Part shown: in pieces, positions 27,219 to 36,980 of the stretch
Layout: every line of letters begins with the position of its first letter
How positions within the stretch are numbered: the stretch's first letter is position 1
NCBI GenBank assembly: GCA_000171875.1
Contig: ABHI01000004.1
Span: 231,501 to 295,500 of the forward strand
DNA length: 64,000 bases
Direction of reading: 5' to 3'
Source: Flavobacteriales bacterium ALC-1
GTDB taxonomy: Bacteria; Bacteroidota; Bacteroidia; Flavobacteriales; Flavobacteriaceae
Made by a program: the position numbers and the translations under genes
The notes under the pieces: model-generated
Databases searched by the model: none
Seen by the model: only the letters and a program-made list of their open reading frames with translations
What the model was told of the DNA's origin: nothing

Positions 27219-27509
27219 TTATTCTGAGAGTTGGCCTATACAATGGTCAATATCTCTAATAAGTGCATTTATTTTGAGCTTCGTTTCTCGTTTATTTTCG
27301 TCACTACCAAGCATTGAATTTGCAATTTTGAGTGTATCATATCTTTCTGCCCAAGTGCCTATTTCCTCTTGCTGCTCAAGTAGTTTTTGTTGCTGCTCTT
27401 CTAACTGTTTAGAGAGTTTAGCATTGGTTTGATTTAAAACCTCTTGCTTGTGCAAAATCTTACTGATTTTATTCTCTAAAGCATCAACAATGTCCTCTAT
27501 TTTACTCAT
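27219..27509 (-). CDS. Coiled-coil protein upstream of zapA
   Basis: 96 residues, nearly all alpha-helical coiled coil (VLNQTNAKLSKQLEEQQQKL), ending in KINALIRDIDHCIGQLSE. I know this as a conserved gene before zapA in Bacteroidota, but not as a named family. A ZapB-like partner role in the divisome is suggested by the heptads and the neighbour and is not proven. A strong promoter is directly upstream (27534-27564). Confidence 0.8.
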   Translation of the reverse strand: MSKIEDIVDALENKISKILHKQEVLNQTNAKLSKQLEEQQQKLLEQQEEIGTWAERYDTLKIANSMLGSDENKRETKLKINALIRDIDHCIGQLSE

Positions 27510-27533
27510 TAAAGTAATTCAATACTGTTGAAA

Positions 27534-27564
27534 CAAAGTTAACATACCTATTCAAAAAACACAA
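27534..27564 (-). promoter_or_regulatory. Promoter of the coiled-coil/zapA unit
   Basis: Minus-strand TTG (27564-27562), 20 bp, TAACTTTG (27541-27534). Both elements exact; the predicted start near 27527 is about 18 nt before the ATG at 27509. Confidence 0.72.
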
Positions 27565-27686
27565 TTCTTTTACAATTATTTTTGGTTTACATAACATCAA
27601 AAGAATTAAACCGTTACAAAAATAATACTGTTTTATCATTTGCATATCGCAATCAAATTAATATTTTAGCTACAATTGTTCATTGT

Positions 27687-29375
27687 ATGAAAAAATTTTT
27701 GCTCCTATTTCTTATATCGTGTTCTGTATATTCACAATCAGAGTATCCACAAGACTATTTTAGAAATCCTTTAGATATAACACTTGTTCTTGCTGGTACT
27801 TTTGCAGAATTACGGTCTTCGCACTTTCATGGTGGTCTAGATATTAAAACTCAACGAAAGGAAGGTTTAAAAGTTTATGCTTCAGCTGAAGGCTATGTAA
27901 GCAGAATTAAAGTTTCGCATTTTGGCTATGGGAAAGCTATATATATAACACATCCAAACGGTTATACAACCGTATATGGTCATCTTCAAAAATTCTCAAA
28001 ACGCCTAGAGCAATACATCAAGGATTGTCAGTACGAAAAAGAAAACTTTGAAGTCGAAATGTTTCCAAGTACTGAAGAGCTTATTATACAACCAAACGAA
28101 GTCATAGCTTATTCTGGTAATACAGGGAGTTCTGGTGGACCACACTTACATTTCGAAATTAGAGATAATCAAGAACGACCAATGAATCCGATGCTTTTTG
28201 GCATGGATGTAAAAGATACTAAAGCACCTTATGTTTCTGCCGTGTATGCATATCCAAAAGATAAAAACGCACTCATTAATGGTAAAAATGAGCGTGTACC
28301 TTTGCGATTAATTCCTCAAAAAAGTGGCGACTATGAAGTTGAAAAAATTTCAGCTTATGGCAATATTGGTTTTGGAGTTACATCTTATGATAAACAAGAT
28401 TTAGCACCAAACAATAATGGAGTTAGTAATATACAAACCTTTTTTAATGGTAATAAAAGTCTAGAAATAGATTTTAAGCGTTTTAGTTTTGCAGAATCCA
28501 AACATATAAAGCGATTAATTGATTATGAATATTTTAAAACCAAGAAATCTAGGATTCAGAAATTGTTTATTCAAAAAAACAATCCATTAAGTTTATACAA
28601 GGATGCTAATGATAGTGGATATGTTATGGTAGAAGATAGTACGTCTTCGGTTTATAAAATTAGAATAAGAGATTTTAAACAGAATGAAACGTGGGTAACG
28701 ATTCCTGTTAAAGGAAAACATGAAACTATTGTAAAAGCAACTGAAAGTGATTTATCTAACAAATCATTAGTATACAGTGATAAGGCTACAACACTAAATT
28801 CTAATAATATAACAGTTAATTTTTATGGCAATACATTATATGATGATGCTTATATAGACTTTAAAGTAACTTCTGATACCTTGTACCTTCATGAAGACAA
28901 CATACCTCTACAAAAGAATTTCTATATTAATTATGATTTAAGCAACTATAAGTCTGAGCACCAAGATAAAATTTTCATTGCTAGATTATACGGTTATTAC
29001 AAAAAACCAAGTTATGTTTCTACCAAGCGTAAAGGCAATATTCTAAGTGCTGGCAGTAAAACTTTTGGCACTTACACTTTGGCAATGGATACTGTTGCTC
29101 CTACAATAAAGCCCGTTAACTTTCAGGACAAAAAATGGTTAAGTAAATACCGCTACTTAAAAGTTAAGATTGAAGATGAGTTATCTGGCATTAGTAAATA
29201 CAGAGCTACAGTCAATGGAAAATGGATTTTAATGGAGTATGATTATAAAACCAACTCCTTAGTACACGATTTTAATGATAATATCGTTAAGGATACTAAG
29301 AACGAATTAAAAATAATTGTGATAGATAATGTTGGAAATAGTTCTACATTTGAAGCAACATTTTATAGAAAATAA
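27687..29375 (+). CDS. M23 family metallopeptidase, secreted
   Basis: 562 residues from the ATG at 27687, which gives a clean signal peptide (MKKFLLLFLISCSVYSQ). A TTG 35 codons earlier gives no sensible leader and is rejected. The LytM/M23 domain spans about 30-175: HFHGGLDIKT (HxxxD zinc ligands) and GGPHLHFEIRD (HxH). Following regions are beta-rich and include an Ig-like end (SGISKYRATVNGKW). Likely cleaves or binds peptidoglycan peptides. The TonB-dependent receptor gene starts 12 bp later, so they are probably co-transcribed. Confidence 0.9.
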   Translation: MKKFLLLFLISCSVYSQSEYPQDYFRNPLDITLVLAGTFAELRSSHFHGGLDIKTQRKEGLKVYASAEGYVSRIKVSHFGYGKAIYITHPNGYTTVYGHLQKFSKRLEQYIKDCQYEKENFEVEMFPSTEELIIQPNEVIAYSGNTGSSGGPHLHFEIRDNQERPMNPMLFGMDVKDTKAPYVSAVYAYPKDKNALINGKNERVPLRLIPQKSGDYEVEKISAYGNIGFGVTSYDKQDLAPNNNGVSNIQTFFNGNKSLEIDFKRFSFAESKHIKRLIDYEYFKTKKSRIQKLFIQKNNPLSLYKDANDSGYVMVEDSTSSVYKIRIRDFKQNETWVTIPVKGKHETIVKATESDLSNKSLVYSDKATTLNSNNITVNFYGNTLYDDAYIDFKVTSDTLYLHEDNIPLQKNFYINYDLSNYKSEHQDKIFIARLYGYYKKPSYVSTKRKGNILSAGSKTFGTYTLAMDTVAPTIKPVNFQDKKWLSKYRYLKVKIEDELSGISKYRATVNGKWILMEYDYKTNSLVHDFNDNIVKDTKNELKIIVIDNVGNSSTFEATFYRK

Positions 29376-29386
29376 AACTAAACTAT

Positions 29387-31852
29387 TTGAAACGCTTATA
29401 CTTTACAACTATTTTTGGCTTATTCTTTAGCGTACTTTCCTTTTCGCAATCTGCCATTATTAGAGGAGTTATTTTAGATGAGTCTAACAAGCCTATTGAG
29501 AATGTAAATATAAAAGCCAGTACTGGTGAAGGCACAGCAACAAATGAAAATGGATTTTATGAGATAAAAGTACCATCTGGTATTGAAGTCACTATTATTT
29601 TTACTCATGTTTCACATAAGCGTGTGGAACAAAAATTCAATTTAAAAAACGGCCAGGAATTAGAGTATAATCCTGTAATGAAAATTGAAGTAGAACAGAT
29701 TGCAACTGTAGTTATAAATACAAATACTAGGCAATCTGTTGATGGAGTTACGTCTATTTCACCTCAGATGATTAGAACCATTAAAGGCGCACAACCTGGT
29801 GTTGAGAATATCTTAAAAACCTTACCAGGTGTTAATATCTCAAATGAATTAAGTACGCAATACTCTGTAAGAGGAGGAAACTTTGATGAGAATTTAGTTT
29901 ATGTAAATGAAATTGAGGTCTACAGACCTTTTTTAATACGTTCTGGTAATCAAGAAGGTCTAAGTTTTGTTAATACGGATTTAGTGCAGAATGTTGATTT
30001 TTCTGCTGGTGGTTTTCAAGCTAAATATGGAGATAAATTATCTTCGGTTTTAGATATTACTTATAGAAATCCTGTTGGTTTTGGTATTAGAACAGATTTA
30101 AGTTTGTTAGGTGGAAGTGTTGCAGCTGAGACAGTTTCTAAAGACGGGAAATTTTCTGGTATTGCTGGTGTGCGTTACAGAGACAATAGTTTAATTTTAA
30201 ATAATCTAGAAACCGAAGGTAATGTAGAGCCTGTATTTGCTGATGCACAAACGTATCTTACCTACCGTTTTTCTAGTAAATTTCATTTGAATTTTCTTGG
30301 AAATATCTCATTAAACAAATACAATTTTCAACCAGAAAATAGACAGACTAATTTTGGTACTTTGCAAGAGCCTGTTGCGCTTTTAGTATTTTATGAAGGT
30401 CAAGAAAAGGATCAATACCAAACGTATTTTGGAGCCTTTAAAGCCAATTATTTTGTTAATGATGATTTAACTTTAAAATTAATTACTTCAGCATATCATA
30501 CAGTAGAACAAGAATACTTCGATATTTTTGCGCAATACCGTTTAGGTGAAGTAAATACTAATATTGGTGATGAAAATTTAGGTGAAGTAGAATTTAGTGA
30601 AGGCATTGGTTCTCAACTCACTCATGCACGTAATGATTTAGATGCATTTATTGTTAATGCAGAGCATAGAGGTGATTATAAAATTGATGACGAAAGTACG
30701 TTTGAGTGGTCTGTAAAATACACACACGAAGATATTAGAGACCGACTCGTAGAATATGAGGTTATTGATTCTGCTGGCTTTTCTATTCGTCCTCCAAATT
30801 TTAGCCAACCCAACTTACAACCATACGAATCTTTTTCTGGCCCACTTAGAGCTTTTGAAAATATAAGAGCACTCAATAAAGTGAAAATTAACCGTATACA
30901 AGCTTTTGCACAATACAGTAAAAACACAACTTGGGGAACTAATGATGTGTTTTATAATGTTGGTGTAAGAGCACATAGCTGGACAGTAAACGGAGATAAT
31001 ATTGAAAGTAATTCTCAGACCGTTTTTAGCCCAAGAGCACAGTTTGCTATCAAACCCGATTGGGATAAGGATATGCTTTTTAGAGTTGCAGGAGGTTTGT
31101 ATTATCAGCCACCATTTTATAGAGAATTAAGAGATTCTTCAGGTGTTGTACAGCCTAATGTAAAAGCACAAAAATCATTTCACATTGTATTAGGAAACGA
31201 GTATAGTTTTGAAATTTGGGATAGACCATTTAAATTGGTTACAGAAGCCTATTACAAAGGTTTATCAGATGTCAATCCTTACACACTTGAGAATGTTAGA
31301 ATTCGCTATAGAGCTCAAAATAATGCTGAAGCTTATGCCTATGGTGTAGATATGAGACTTAATGGTGAATTTGTTCCTGGGACAGAATCATGGTTTAGTT
31401 TTGGTTATCTTAAGACTGAAGAAAATATTGATAATCGAGGTTATATTGCTAGACCAACTGATCAACGTTTAAAATTTGGAGCCTTGTTTCAGGATTATGT
31501 TCCAAACATGCCTGACTTAAAAATGTATCTCAACTTAGTTTATAACACAGGGGTGCCAGGCGGTTCTCCAAGTTATGCAGATCCATACGATTTTCAAATA
31601 CGTTTAAGAGATTACAGACGTGCCGATTTAGGAGTCTCATTAGAATTGGTGAATCCAGAAAAAACCTACGACTCGAAATGGAAAAAAGCATTTAGAGAAT
31701 TAGCAATTGGTTTTGAAATTTACAACATGTTTAATAATCAAAATTCTATTACCAATACTTGGGTAAGAGATGTCTATACCAAACGTCAATTTGCTATTCC
31801 TAATTTTTTAACGCCTCGTGTTTTTAATGTAAGATTGTCGGCTAGGTTCTAA
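29387..31852 (+). CDS. TonB-dependent receptor with carboxypeptidase-like domain
   Basis: 821 residues from a TTG start (29387-29389). This is the only start giving the signal peptide FTTIFGLFFSVLSFSQ. Residues about 21-105 form a CarboxypepD_reg-like domain (IIRGVILDESNKPIENVNIK). The plug is at about 120-220 (GVENILKTLPGVNISNELS, YSVRGGNFDENLVYVNEIEV), followed by a 22-strand-type barrel ending RVFNVRLSARF. Takes up an unknown large substrate across the outer membrane using TonB. No SusD gene follows, so it is not a SusCD pair. Confidence 0.93.
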   Translation: MKRLYFTTIFGLFFSVLSFSQSAIIRGVILDESNKPIENVNIKASTGEGTATNENGFYEIKVPSGIEVTIIFTHVSHKRVEQKFNLKNGQELEYNPVMKIEVEQIATVVINTNTRQSVDGVTSISPQMIRTIKGAQPGVENILKTLPGVNISNELSTQYSVRGGNFDENLVYVNEIEVYRPFLIRSGNQEGLSFVNTDLVQNVDFSAGGFQAKYGDKLSSVLDITYRNPVGFGIRTDLSLLGGSVAAETVSKDGKFSGIAGVRYRDNSLILNNLETEGNVEPVFADAQTYLTYRFSSKFHLNFLGNISLNKYNFQPENRQTNFGTLQEPVALLVFYEGQEKDQYQTYFGAFKANYFVNDDLTLKLITSAYHTVEQEYFDIFAQYRLGEVNTNIGDENLGEVEFSEGIGSQLTHARNDLDAFIVNAEHRGDYKIDDESTFEWSVKYTHEDIRDRLVEYEVIDSAGFSIRPPNFSQPNLQPYESFSGPLRAFENIRALNKVKINRIQAFAQYSKNTTWGTNDVFYNVGVRAHSWTVNGDNIESNSQTVFSPRAQFAIKPDWDKDMLFRVAGGLYYQPPFYRELRDSSGVVQPNVKAQKSFHIVLGNEYSFEIWDRPFKLVTEAYYKGLSDVNPYTLENVRIRYRAQNNAEAYAYGVDMRLNGEFVPGTESWFSFGYLKTEENIDNRGYIARPTDQRLKFGALFQDYVPNMPDLKMYLNLVYNTGVPGGSPSYADPYDFQIRLRDYRRADLGVSLELVNPEKTYDSKWKKAFRELAIGFEIYNMFNNQNSITNTWVRDVYTKRQFAIPNFLTPRVFNVRLSARF

Positions 31853-31860
31853 AATTAGTT

Positions 31861-33009
31861 TTATTTAGACTCAACAAATTCCTTTAAAACCTCAACCACA
31901 TAATCTAACTCTGCTTTAGTATTAAAAATACTGAATGAAAAACGTACAGATGGTTTACTCAGACTATCTTCATCTAGTATAGCAGCAAGCACATGAGAAC
32001 TTTGTGAGCTTCCACTTTGGCAAGCACTTCCTTTAGAGCATGCAATACCTTTTAAATCGAGTTGAAATTGCAACATTGGTGCTTTTTCTGGTGCGATCGG
32101 TAAACATACATTTACTAATGTATAGGTACTGTTTGTAACATCTTCACAACTCCCATTAAAACTAACCTTAGAAATATATTTTTTTAGCTGTTGAATGAAG
32201 TATGCTTTTAATTCAGAGACATATTCTTTTTCTACGTCTAGATTTGCATAGGCCATTTTAAGAGCTTCATCCATACCAACAATGTTATGAATAGATTCAG
32301 TACCTGCTCTATAACCTCGTTCCTGTTCCCCACCAAAAATTAAAGGTTTAAGTCCAGATTCTTTTCGCACAAAACAAAATCCAACACCTTTAGGTCCATG
32401 AAATTTATGTGCACTTGCAGCCATAAAATCTACAGGTACCTCTTTTAGATCTATTTTATAATGACCTATAGCTTGTACCATATCACTATGAAATAAAGCA
32501 TTATGAGTCTTACATAGTTTAGCAACTTTATCAATATCTAAAAGATTACCAACTTCATTATTTATATGCATTAAACTCACTACAGTCTTTTTTGAAGACT
32601 GCAAAAGCTGTTCTAAATGTTTATAATCAATTAAACCGCAATCATCTAAATCGACATACTTTAATTCTACACCATACTCTTTCTGTAATTGTTCCGCAGT
32701 ATGTAAAACAGCATGATGCTCAATCTTAGAAGTTATAATCTCTGTAATACCTATATCTCTAACCACACTTCTTAAAGCTAAATTATCAGCCTCAGTGCCA
32801 CCAGAGGTAAAAACAATTTCTGCAGCAGACACATTAAAGTAAGACGCAATATTTTTTCGACATTGCTCTAAAAGAGCCTTAGATGAACGTCCAAAACTAT
32901 GCGTAGAAGATGCGTTTCCAAAATTATCATTTAGAACTTGTGTCATACGCTCTATAACTTCTGGTCGCAAAGCTGTAGTAGCTGCATTATCTAAATATAT
33001 CTGCTTCAT
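31861..33009 (-). CDS. Cysteine desulfurase (class V aminotransferase)
   Basis: 382 residues. Uses PLP to move sulfur from cysteine for Fe-S clusters or thiolation. Opens MKQIYLDNAATTALRPEV. PLP Lys in SAHKFHGPKGVGF; catalytic Cys loop GIACSKGSACQSGSSQSSH. It is NifS/IscS-like rather than SufS-like. No iscU, sufU or mnmA gene adjoins it, so its sulfur acceptor is not indicated by context. A TAAATTTG element lies only five bases before the ATG. Confidence 0.93.
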   Translation of the reverse strand: MKQIYLDNAATTALRPEVIERMTQVLNDNFGNASSTHSFGRSSKALLEQCRKNIASYFNVSAAEIVFTSGGTEADNLALRSVVRDIGITEIITSKIEHHAVLHTAEQLQKEYGVELKYVDLDDCGLIDYKHLEQLLQSSKKTVVSLMHINNEVGNLLDIDKVAKLCKTHNALFHSDMVQAIGHYKIDLKEVPVDFMAASAHKFHGPKGVGFCFVRKESGLKPLIFGGEQERGYRAGTESIHNIVGMDEALKMAYANLDVEKEYVSELKAYFIQQLKKYISKVSFNGSCEDVTNSTYTLVNVCLPIAPEKAPMLQFQLDLKGIACSKGSACQSGSSQSSHVLAAILDEDSLSKPSVRFSFSIFNTKAELDYVVEVLKEFVESK

Positions 33010-33013
33010 GCTA

Positions 33014-33021
33014 CAAATTTA
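33014..33021 (-). promoter_or_regulatory. -7 element beside the cysteine desulfurase start
   Basis: Minus strand TAAATTTG, exact consensus, ending five bases before the ATG at 33009. If used, transcription would begin at or near the start codon and the mRNA would be leaderless. No -33 TTG is seen. Confidence 0.4.
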
Positions 33022-33072
33022 TTGTAAATAAAATTATTTAGATAATGCATCGTTATAATTTTACAAATCCTT

Positions 33073-33080
33073 TATTTTTG
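33073..33080 (+). promoter_or_regulatory. -7 element of the surface lipoprotein gene
   Basis: TATTTTTG, exact consensus, 16 bp before the ATG at 33096. It supports that ATG over the upstream in-frame ATG at 33045, which would lie before the promoter. Confidence 0.6.
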
Positions 33081-33095
33081 CTTAAAATAGAATCT

Positions 33096-34022
33096 ATGAT
33101 GCGTCGTTTTTATATCCTACTTTGTTTAGTGCTTTTAGTTGCTTGTGATGATGGTGATATTATTACTGTTGATTTAGAATTTGATAAGGAACTTGATTAC
33201 TGTGACAATAATGTAGACTCATTTTTAATTTATGATTTACGTGAAGATCCAAATGAATCTTTGTCAGTAATTGTACCTCGTGCTAGTAACCAAGAATATC
33301 CTTTTACAGAGCCCACTCCTACAAACACACCTATAAATTTAACTATTAATGAGGACACTAATAGATTTATCTATAGAACATACAATAGAGCTCTAGGAAA
33401 CGATGAATTATGTGACCCAATAACACCTGCAGATCTTAATATAATTGAAGACTATGAAACTGATACAGGCGGAAGCATTATTATTACTGTAACTATTGAT
33501 GATGATGATGACGATGGCATTCCTAGTGATTTAGAAGGACGTGGTGAGATGGATGAAAACGGTAACTATCCTGATGCAGAAGATTCTGACGGAGATGGAA
33601 TTCCTGATTACCAAGATCAAGACGATGATAATGACAACGTATTAACAGAATTTGAAACTGGAGAAATTGATGAAAATGGTAATCCTACTTTAGACACTGA
33701 TGGTGATTTAATTCTAGATTATTTAGATACTGACGATGATGGAGATGGAACTAATACCATCTTAGAAGATGAAAATGGTGATAAAAACCCTAGAAATGAT
33801 CAAAACACTAATTCTGAAGGTCTATTAATTGCCCATTATTTAAATCCTTTAGAGGTAATGCCATACGCATCACCAGGTCTATTAAATGATAATCAATACA
33901 CGAGAACAGTTACTGCTAGTTTTTTAATATCGGGGAATTTAGAAATCTTATCAGCTACCGAGATAGATTTTGGAATTTTAACCTATCCAATTATTATAAT
34001 TCAAGAAGAAGAGGAAGACTAA
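33096..34022 (+). CDS. Lipoprotein with calcium-type DxDxDG repeats
   Basis: 308 residues from ATG 33096 (MMRRFYILLCLVLLVAC, lipobox Cys at 17). An unidentified N-terminal part is followed by acidic repeats (DDDDDDGIPSDLEGRGEMD, DSDGDGIPDYQDQDDDNDN, DTDGDLILDYLDTDDDGDG), the pattern of thrombospondin type 3 calcium loops. Likely at the cell surface, binding calcium. Convergent with the Smr gene and overlapping its end by four bases. The specific role is unknown. Confidence 0.85.
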   Translation: MMRRFYILLCLVLLVACDDGDIITVDLEFDKELDYCDNNVDSFLIYDLREDPNESLSVIVPRASNQEYPFTEPTPTNTPINLTINEDTNRFIYRTYNRALGNDELCDPITPADLNIIEDYETDTGGSIIITVTIDDDDDDGIPSDLEGRGEMDENGNYPDAEDSDGDGIPDYQDQDDDNDNVLTEFETGEIDENGNPTLDTDGDLILDYLDTDDDGDGTNTILEDENGDKNPRNDQNTNSEGLLIAHYLNPLEVMPYASPGLLNDNQYTRTVTASFLISGNLEILSATEIDFGILTYPIIIIQEEEED

Positions 34023-34576
34023 GCCTCCATATTCTGAAAAACCCTAACCTCAGTTGCACCTAAGCCATAGGTTTTATAATCTGCATCATAAAATTTAATG
34101 TTGTTATAACGACCAAATAAGGTTTCTAATTCTTGGCGAAGCACTCCTTCTCCTACTCCATGGATAAATACAATCTTTGGAATACGTTTTTTTATCGCAA
34201 ATTCTAATTGCCGTCTTGCGGTATCTAATTGCAGATTGAGCATATCAAAATTTGTCAGACCTCTTGTCGATTCTGTTAAGTGATGAATATGTAAATCAAC
34301 TTCAAACTTAGGTGCGTGTCGTTCTTTTGGTTTTACAGCTGTTGTTTGCTTTCTCTTTTTGGGTTCCTTTTCTTTCTTTATAGCTTCGATATCTGAATCA
34401 TAAATGGCATTAGTGATCGTATTCTCATTTGTTAAAAGCATAAGTTCATTTGCTTCAAACTGAAACTCAAATCCATCAGTATCTTCTATTGTAATTGTGT
34501 TTTCAGAAATCTTTGTTACAATTCCTGAAATAGCATCATCAATGGTTTCTACTGTATCACCAATCTTAATCTTCAT
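34019..34576 (-). CDS. Smr/MutS2-type domain protein (DUF2027-like start)
   Basis: 185 residues from ATG 34576 (MKIKIGDTVETIDDAISG). A longer in-frame start at 34654 would overlap most of the upstream gene and adds no homologous sequence. N-terminal SH3-like segment about 1-55, a basic linker (KKEKEPKKRKQTT), and a C-terminal Smr domain about 100-185 with VDLHIHHLTE and IPKIVFIHGVGEGVLRQEL. Smr domains cut or bind nucleic acid structures. Here the MutS ATPase part is absent. Confidence 0.87.
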   Translation of the reverse strand: MKIKIGDTVETIDDAISGIVTKISENTITIEDTDGFEFQFEANELMLLTNENTITNAIYDSDIEAIKKEKEPKKRKQTTAVKPKERHAPKFEVDLHIHHLTESTRGLTNFDMLNLQLDTARRQLEFAIKKRIPKIVFIHGVGEGVLRQELETLFGRYNNIKFYDADYKTYGLGATEVRVFQNMEA

Positions 34577-34778
34577 CTTCTGTCTTAATATAAGTTTCCT
34601 CTTCTTGTTTATCGTATTTACTAGGAATATTTCTTGAGACTCTATAAATACCAATCATTAATAACACAATACCTCCCATTAATAAGTAGGTGTTTTGCTT
34701 TTCTTCTGCTTGCGCATATACAGCGACAGCACCACCAGCAACGATACATACAAGATTTATAGTTCTAGAAATAGTCAT
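34566..34778 (-). CDS. Small two-TM hypothetical protein
   Basis: 70 residues with two membrane helices, about 4-22 (SRTINLVCIVAGGAVAVYA) and 30-46 (TYLLMGGIVLLMIGIYRV), and a charged C-terminal tail (KYDKQEEETYIKTEDED). Overlaps the Smr gene by 11 bp, so they are co-translated. No family recognised. A TATTTTTG match lies at 34804-34811 on the minus strand, 26 bp before its ATG. Confidence 0.72.
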   Translation of the reverse strand: MTISRTINLVCIVAGGAVAVYAQAEEKQNTYLLMGGIVLLMIGIYRVSRNIPSKYDKQEEETYIKTEDED

Positions 34779-34861
34779 AGTTTACAGGAATAAAAATGTC
34801 TTACAAAAATACGGTTTACAATAAATTTACACTGAACTATTTCAGTATTTATCAAAAGCCT

Positions 34862-34869
34862 TAAATTTG
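34862..34869 (+). promoter_or_regulatory. -7 element of the DUF2752 gene
   Basis: TAAATTTG, exact consensus. A start near 34876 would favour the ATG at 34887 over the one at 34875. TTC rather than TTG sits at the -33 position. Confidence 0.5.
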
Positions 34870-34886
34870 CTGTTATGAAATTATTC

Positions 34887-35168
34887 ATGATTCAATTAGA
34901 AGACTACATGCTACCTTGTATGTGGAAAAAAACATTTAATATAGAATGTATGGGTTGTGGTATGCAAAGGTCAATTTCATTTATATTGAAAGGCGAATTC
35001 GTTTCTGCCTTCTATATGTATCCAGCAATATATACGCTCATTGCTATGTTTTCCTTTCTTTTATTACACTTAAAATTTCAATTTAAAAATGGACATAAAA
35101 TTATTTTAGGTCTATTTATCTTAAATATTAGTATTATTGTAATAAGTTTTTTAATCAAAACATTCTAA
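34887..35168 (+). CDS. DUF2752 domain membrane protein
   Basis: 93 residues from ATG 34887 (MIQLEDYMLPCMWKK); a start at 34875 is also possible. Contains the family core FNIECMGCGMQRSISFILKGEFVSAF with the conserved Cys pair and two membrane helices (YPAIYTLIAMFSFLLLHL, IILGLFILNISIIVISFL). Function of the family is unknown. It is followed 19 bp later by the CCC-motif gene, and such pairing is common in flavobacteria as I recall. Confidence 0.86.
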   Translation: MIQLEDYMLPCMWKKTFNIECMGCGMQRSISFILKGEFVSAFYMYPAIYTLIAMFSFLLLHLKFQFKNGHKIILGLFILNISIIVISFLIKTF

Positions 35169-35187
35169 TCAAAAAAACCAACTTCTT

Positions 35188-35520
35188 ATGGAAAAACAAA
35201 TGTTACCTAATGCAACACTAGCCTTAGTGATGGGAATTTTATCAATTGTAGGATGCTGTTGCTATGGATTGCCAGGAATAATTTTTGGTGTCGTAGCCTT
35301 AATCATCTCCCTTAAATCTGAAAAAATATACAAGCAAAACCCTGAAGATTATTTAGGTTATGGCAATGTAAAAGCTGGAAAAATAATGGGTATTGTAGGT
35401 ATAGTACTTGGAGTTTTATTTGCAGCTTATATGGTTTGGATTGTTTCTATGATCGGATGGGATGCACTAGGTGATCCTGAATTGATGATGGAACGAGCAA
35501 GAGAAATGCAAAATCAATAA
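35188..35520 (+). CDS. CCC-motif membrane protein (DUF4190-like)
   Basis: 110 residues. Two long membrane helices, about 8-42 (LALVMGILSIVGCCCYGLPG) and 66-91 (AGKIMGIVGIVLGVLFAAYM), with the three consecutive cysteines that name the family. Function unknown. Co-transcribed with the DUF2752 gene and ends before a strong terminator. Confidence 0.87.
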   Translation: MEKQMLPNATLALVMGILSIVGCCCYGLPGIIFGVVALIISLKSEKIYKQNPEDYLGYGNVKAGKIMGIVGIVLGVLFAAYMVWIVSMIGWDALGDPELMMERAREMQNQ

Positions 35521-35540
35521 TTTTAATTCTTTTTAAATAA

Positions 35541-35580
35541 ATAAAAAAGCGATTTTCAATTAAGAAAATCGCTTTTTTAT
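35541..35580. terminator. Bidirectional terminator
   Basis: AAAAAGCGATTTTC-AATTAA-GAAAATCGCTTTTT: a 14-bp stem between the convergent CCC-motif gene and ornithine aminotransferase. Confidence 0.92.
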
Positions 35581-35597
35581 AACACAGTTTGAAGTTC

Positions 35598-36842
35598 TTA
35601 GTCTTCAAATTCTTTTAAAGTTTTAACTATAATAGAAACGCAGTCTAATAATTGTTCTTCATTCATTACTAAAGGAGGTGCAAAACGAATAATGTTTCCA
35701 TGAGTTGGTTTAGCCAATAAACCATTATCTCTTAAACGCATACAGATATTCCAAGCCGTATCACTTTCTTCAGTATCATTAATTACAACGGCATTTAACA
35801 AGCCCTTTCCTCTTACCAAATTTGCTATAGAACTAGTCTCTATAAACTTAGCTAATTCACTTCTAAATAATTGTCCTAAACGCTCAGCATTTTCAGCTAA
35901 AGCTTCATCTTTAACCACATCTAAAGCTGCAATTGCTACAGCTGCTGCAACTGGGTTACCACCAAAAGTACTTCCGTGATTTCCAGGTTTAATAACATTC
36001 ATTATGCTATCATTTGCTAAAACAGCAGATACAGGATACGCTCCACCACTTAAGGCCTTACCAAGAATTAAAATATCTGGCTTAACGCTTTCATGATCTA
36101 CAGCTAATAACTGACCTGTTCTTGCAATACCAGTTTGTACTTCATCAGCTATAAATAATACATTATGTGCTTCACACAATGCTTTTGCTTTTGCTAAATA
36201 GCCTTCACTTGGCACATAAACACCTGCTTCACCTTGTATTGGTTCTACTAAAAAACCTGCTACATTGGGGTTGTTTTTCAGCGTATGCTCTAATGCTTCT
36301 AAATTATCGTATTCAATTTTTATGAACCCATTTGTATAAGGTCCAAAGTTTTTACGAGCTACAAGGTCATTACTAAACGAGATAATAGTAGTCGTTCTTC
36401 CGTGGAAATTATTTTCACATACTACAATTTCAGCCTCATTTTCATCAATACCCTTAACTTCATAAGCCCATTTTCTACATAATTTTAAAGCAGTTTCCAC
36501 AGCCTCAGCACCTGTATTCATTGGTAATAACTTATCAAAACCAAAGTACTCGGTTGCATACTTCTCATATTTACCAAGCATATCATTATAAAATGCTCGA
36601 GAGGTTAATGTTAGGTTTTGTGCTTGGTTAGTCATTGCTCCAACAATTTTTGGATGGCAATGTCCTTGGTTTACTGCTGAATAAGCAGATAAGAAGTCAT
36701 AATACTTTTTACCTTCTACATCCCAAACATAAACACCTTCTCCTCTACTTAATACTACTGGTAGCGGATGGTAATTGTGTGCGCCATACTTGTTTTCTAA
36801 ATCGATCGCTTGTTGCGACGTTAATTGGTCTAAAACAGCCAT
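35598..36842 (-). CDS. rocD: Ornithine--oxo-acid transaminase
   Basis: 414 residues, PLP class III aminotransferase that turns ornithine into glutamate-5-semialdehyde for proline or glutamate. Opens [21 protein letters not shown], the ornithine aminotransferase signature. [47 protein letters not shown] and the PLP Lys in [17 protein letters not shown] are intact. It is transcribed alone. Confidence 0.96.
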   Translation of the reverse strand: MAVLDQLTSQQAIDLENKYGAHNYHPLPVVLSRGEGVYVWDVEGKKYYDFLSAYSAVNQGHCHPKIVGAMTNQAQNLTLTSRAFYNDMLGKYEKYATEYFGFDKLLPMNTGAEAVETALKLCRKWAYEVKGIDENEAEIVVCENNFHGRTTTIISFSNDLVARKNFGPYTNGFIKIEYDNLEALEHTLKNNPNVAGFLVEPIQGEAGVYVPSEGYLAKAKALCEAHNVLFIADEVQTGIARTGQLLAVDHESVKPDILILGKALSGGAYPVSAVLANDSIMNVIKPGNHGSTFGGNPVAAAVAIAALDVVKDEALAENAERLGQLFRSELAKFIETSSIANLVRGKGLLNAVVINDTEESDTAWNICMRLRDNGLLAKPTHGNIIRFAPPLVMNEEQLLDCVSIIVKTLKEFED

Positions 36843-36980
36843 AATAAAATAAATTTTTAAATGAATAAAATATCCATTCCTTATCTACCTTTATCCTTTC
36901 AAAAGTTTTGAAAATTCAGCGTGGGAAAGAAATCATCCCTAGAGGCTTGCAAATTACAAATATTCTAGCTGATTTAAAAC

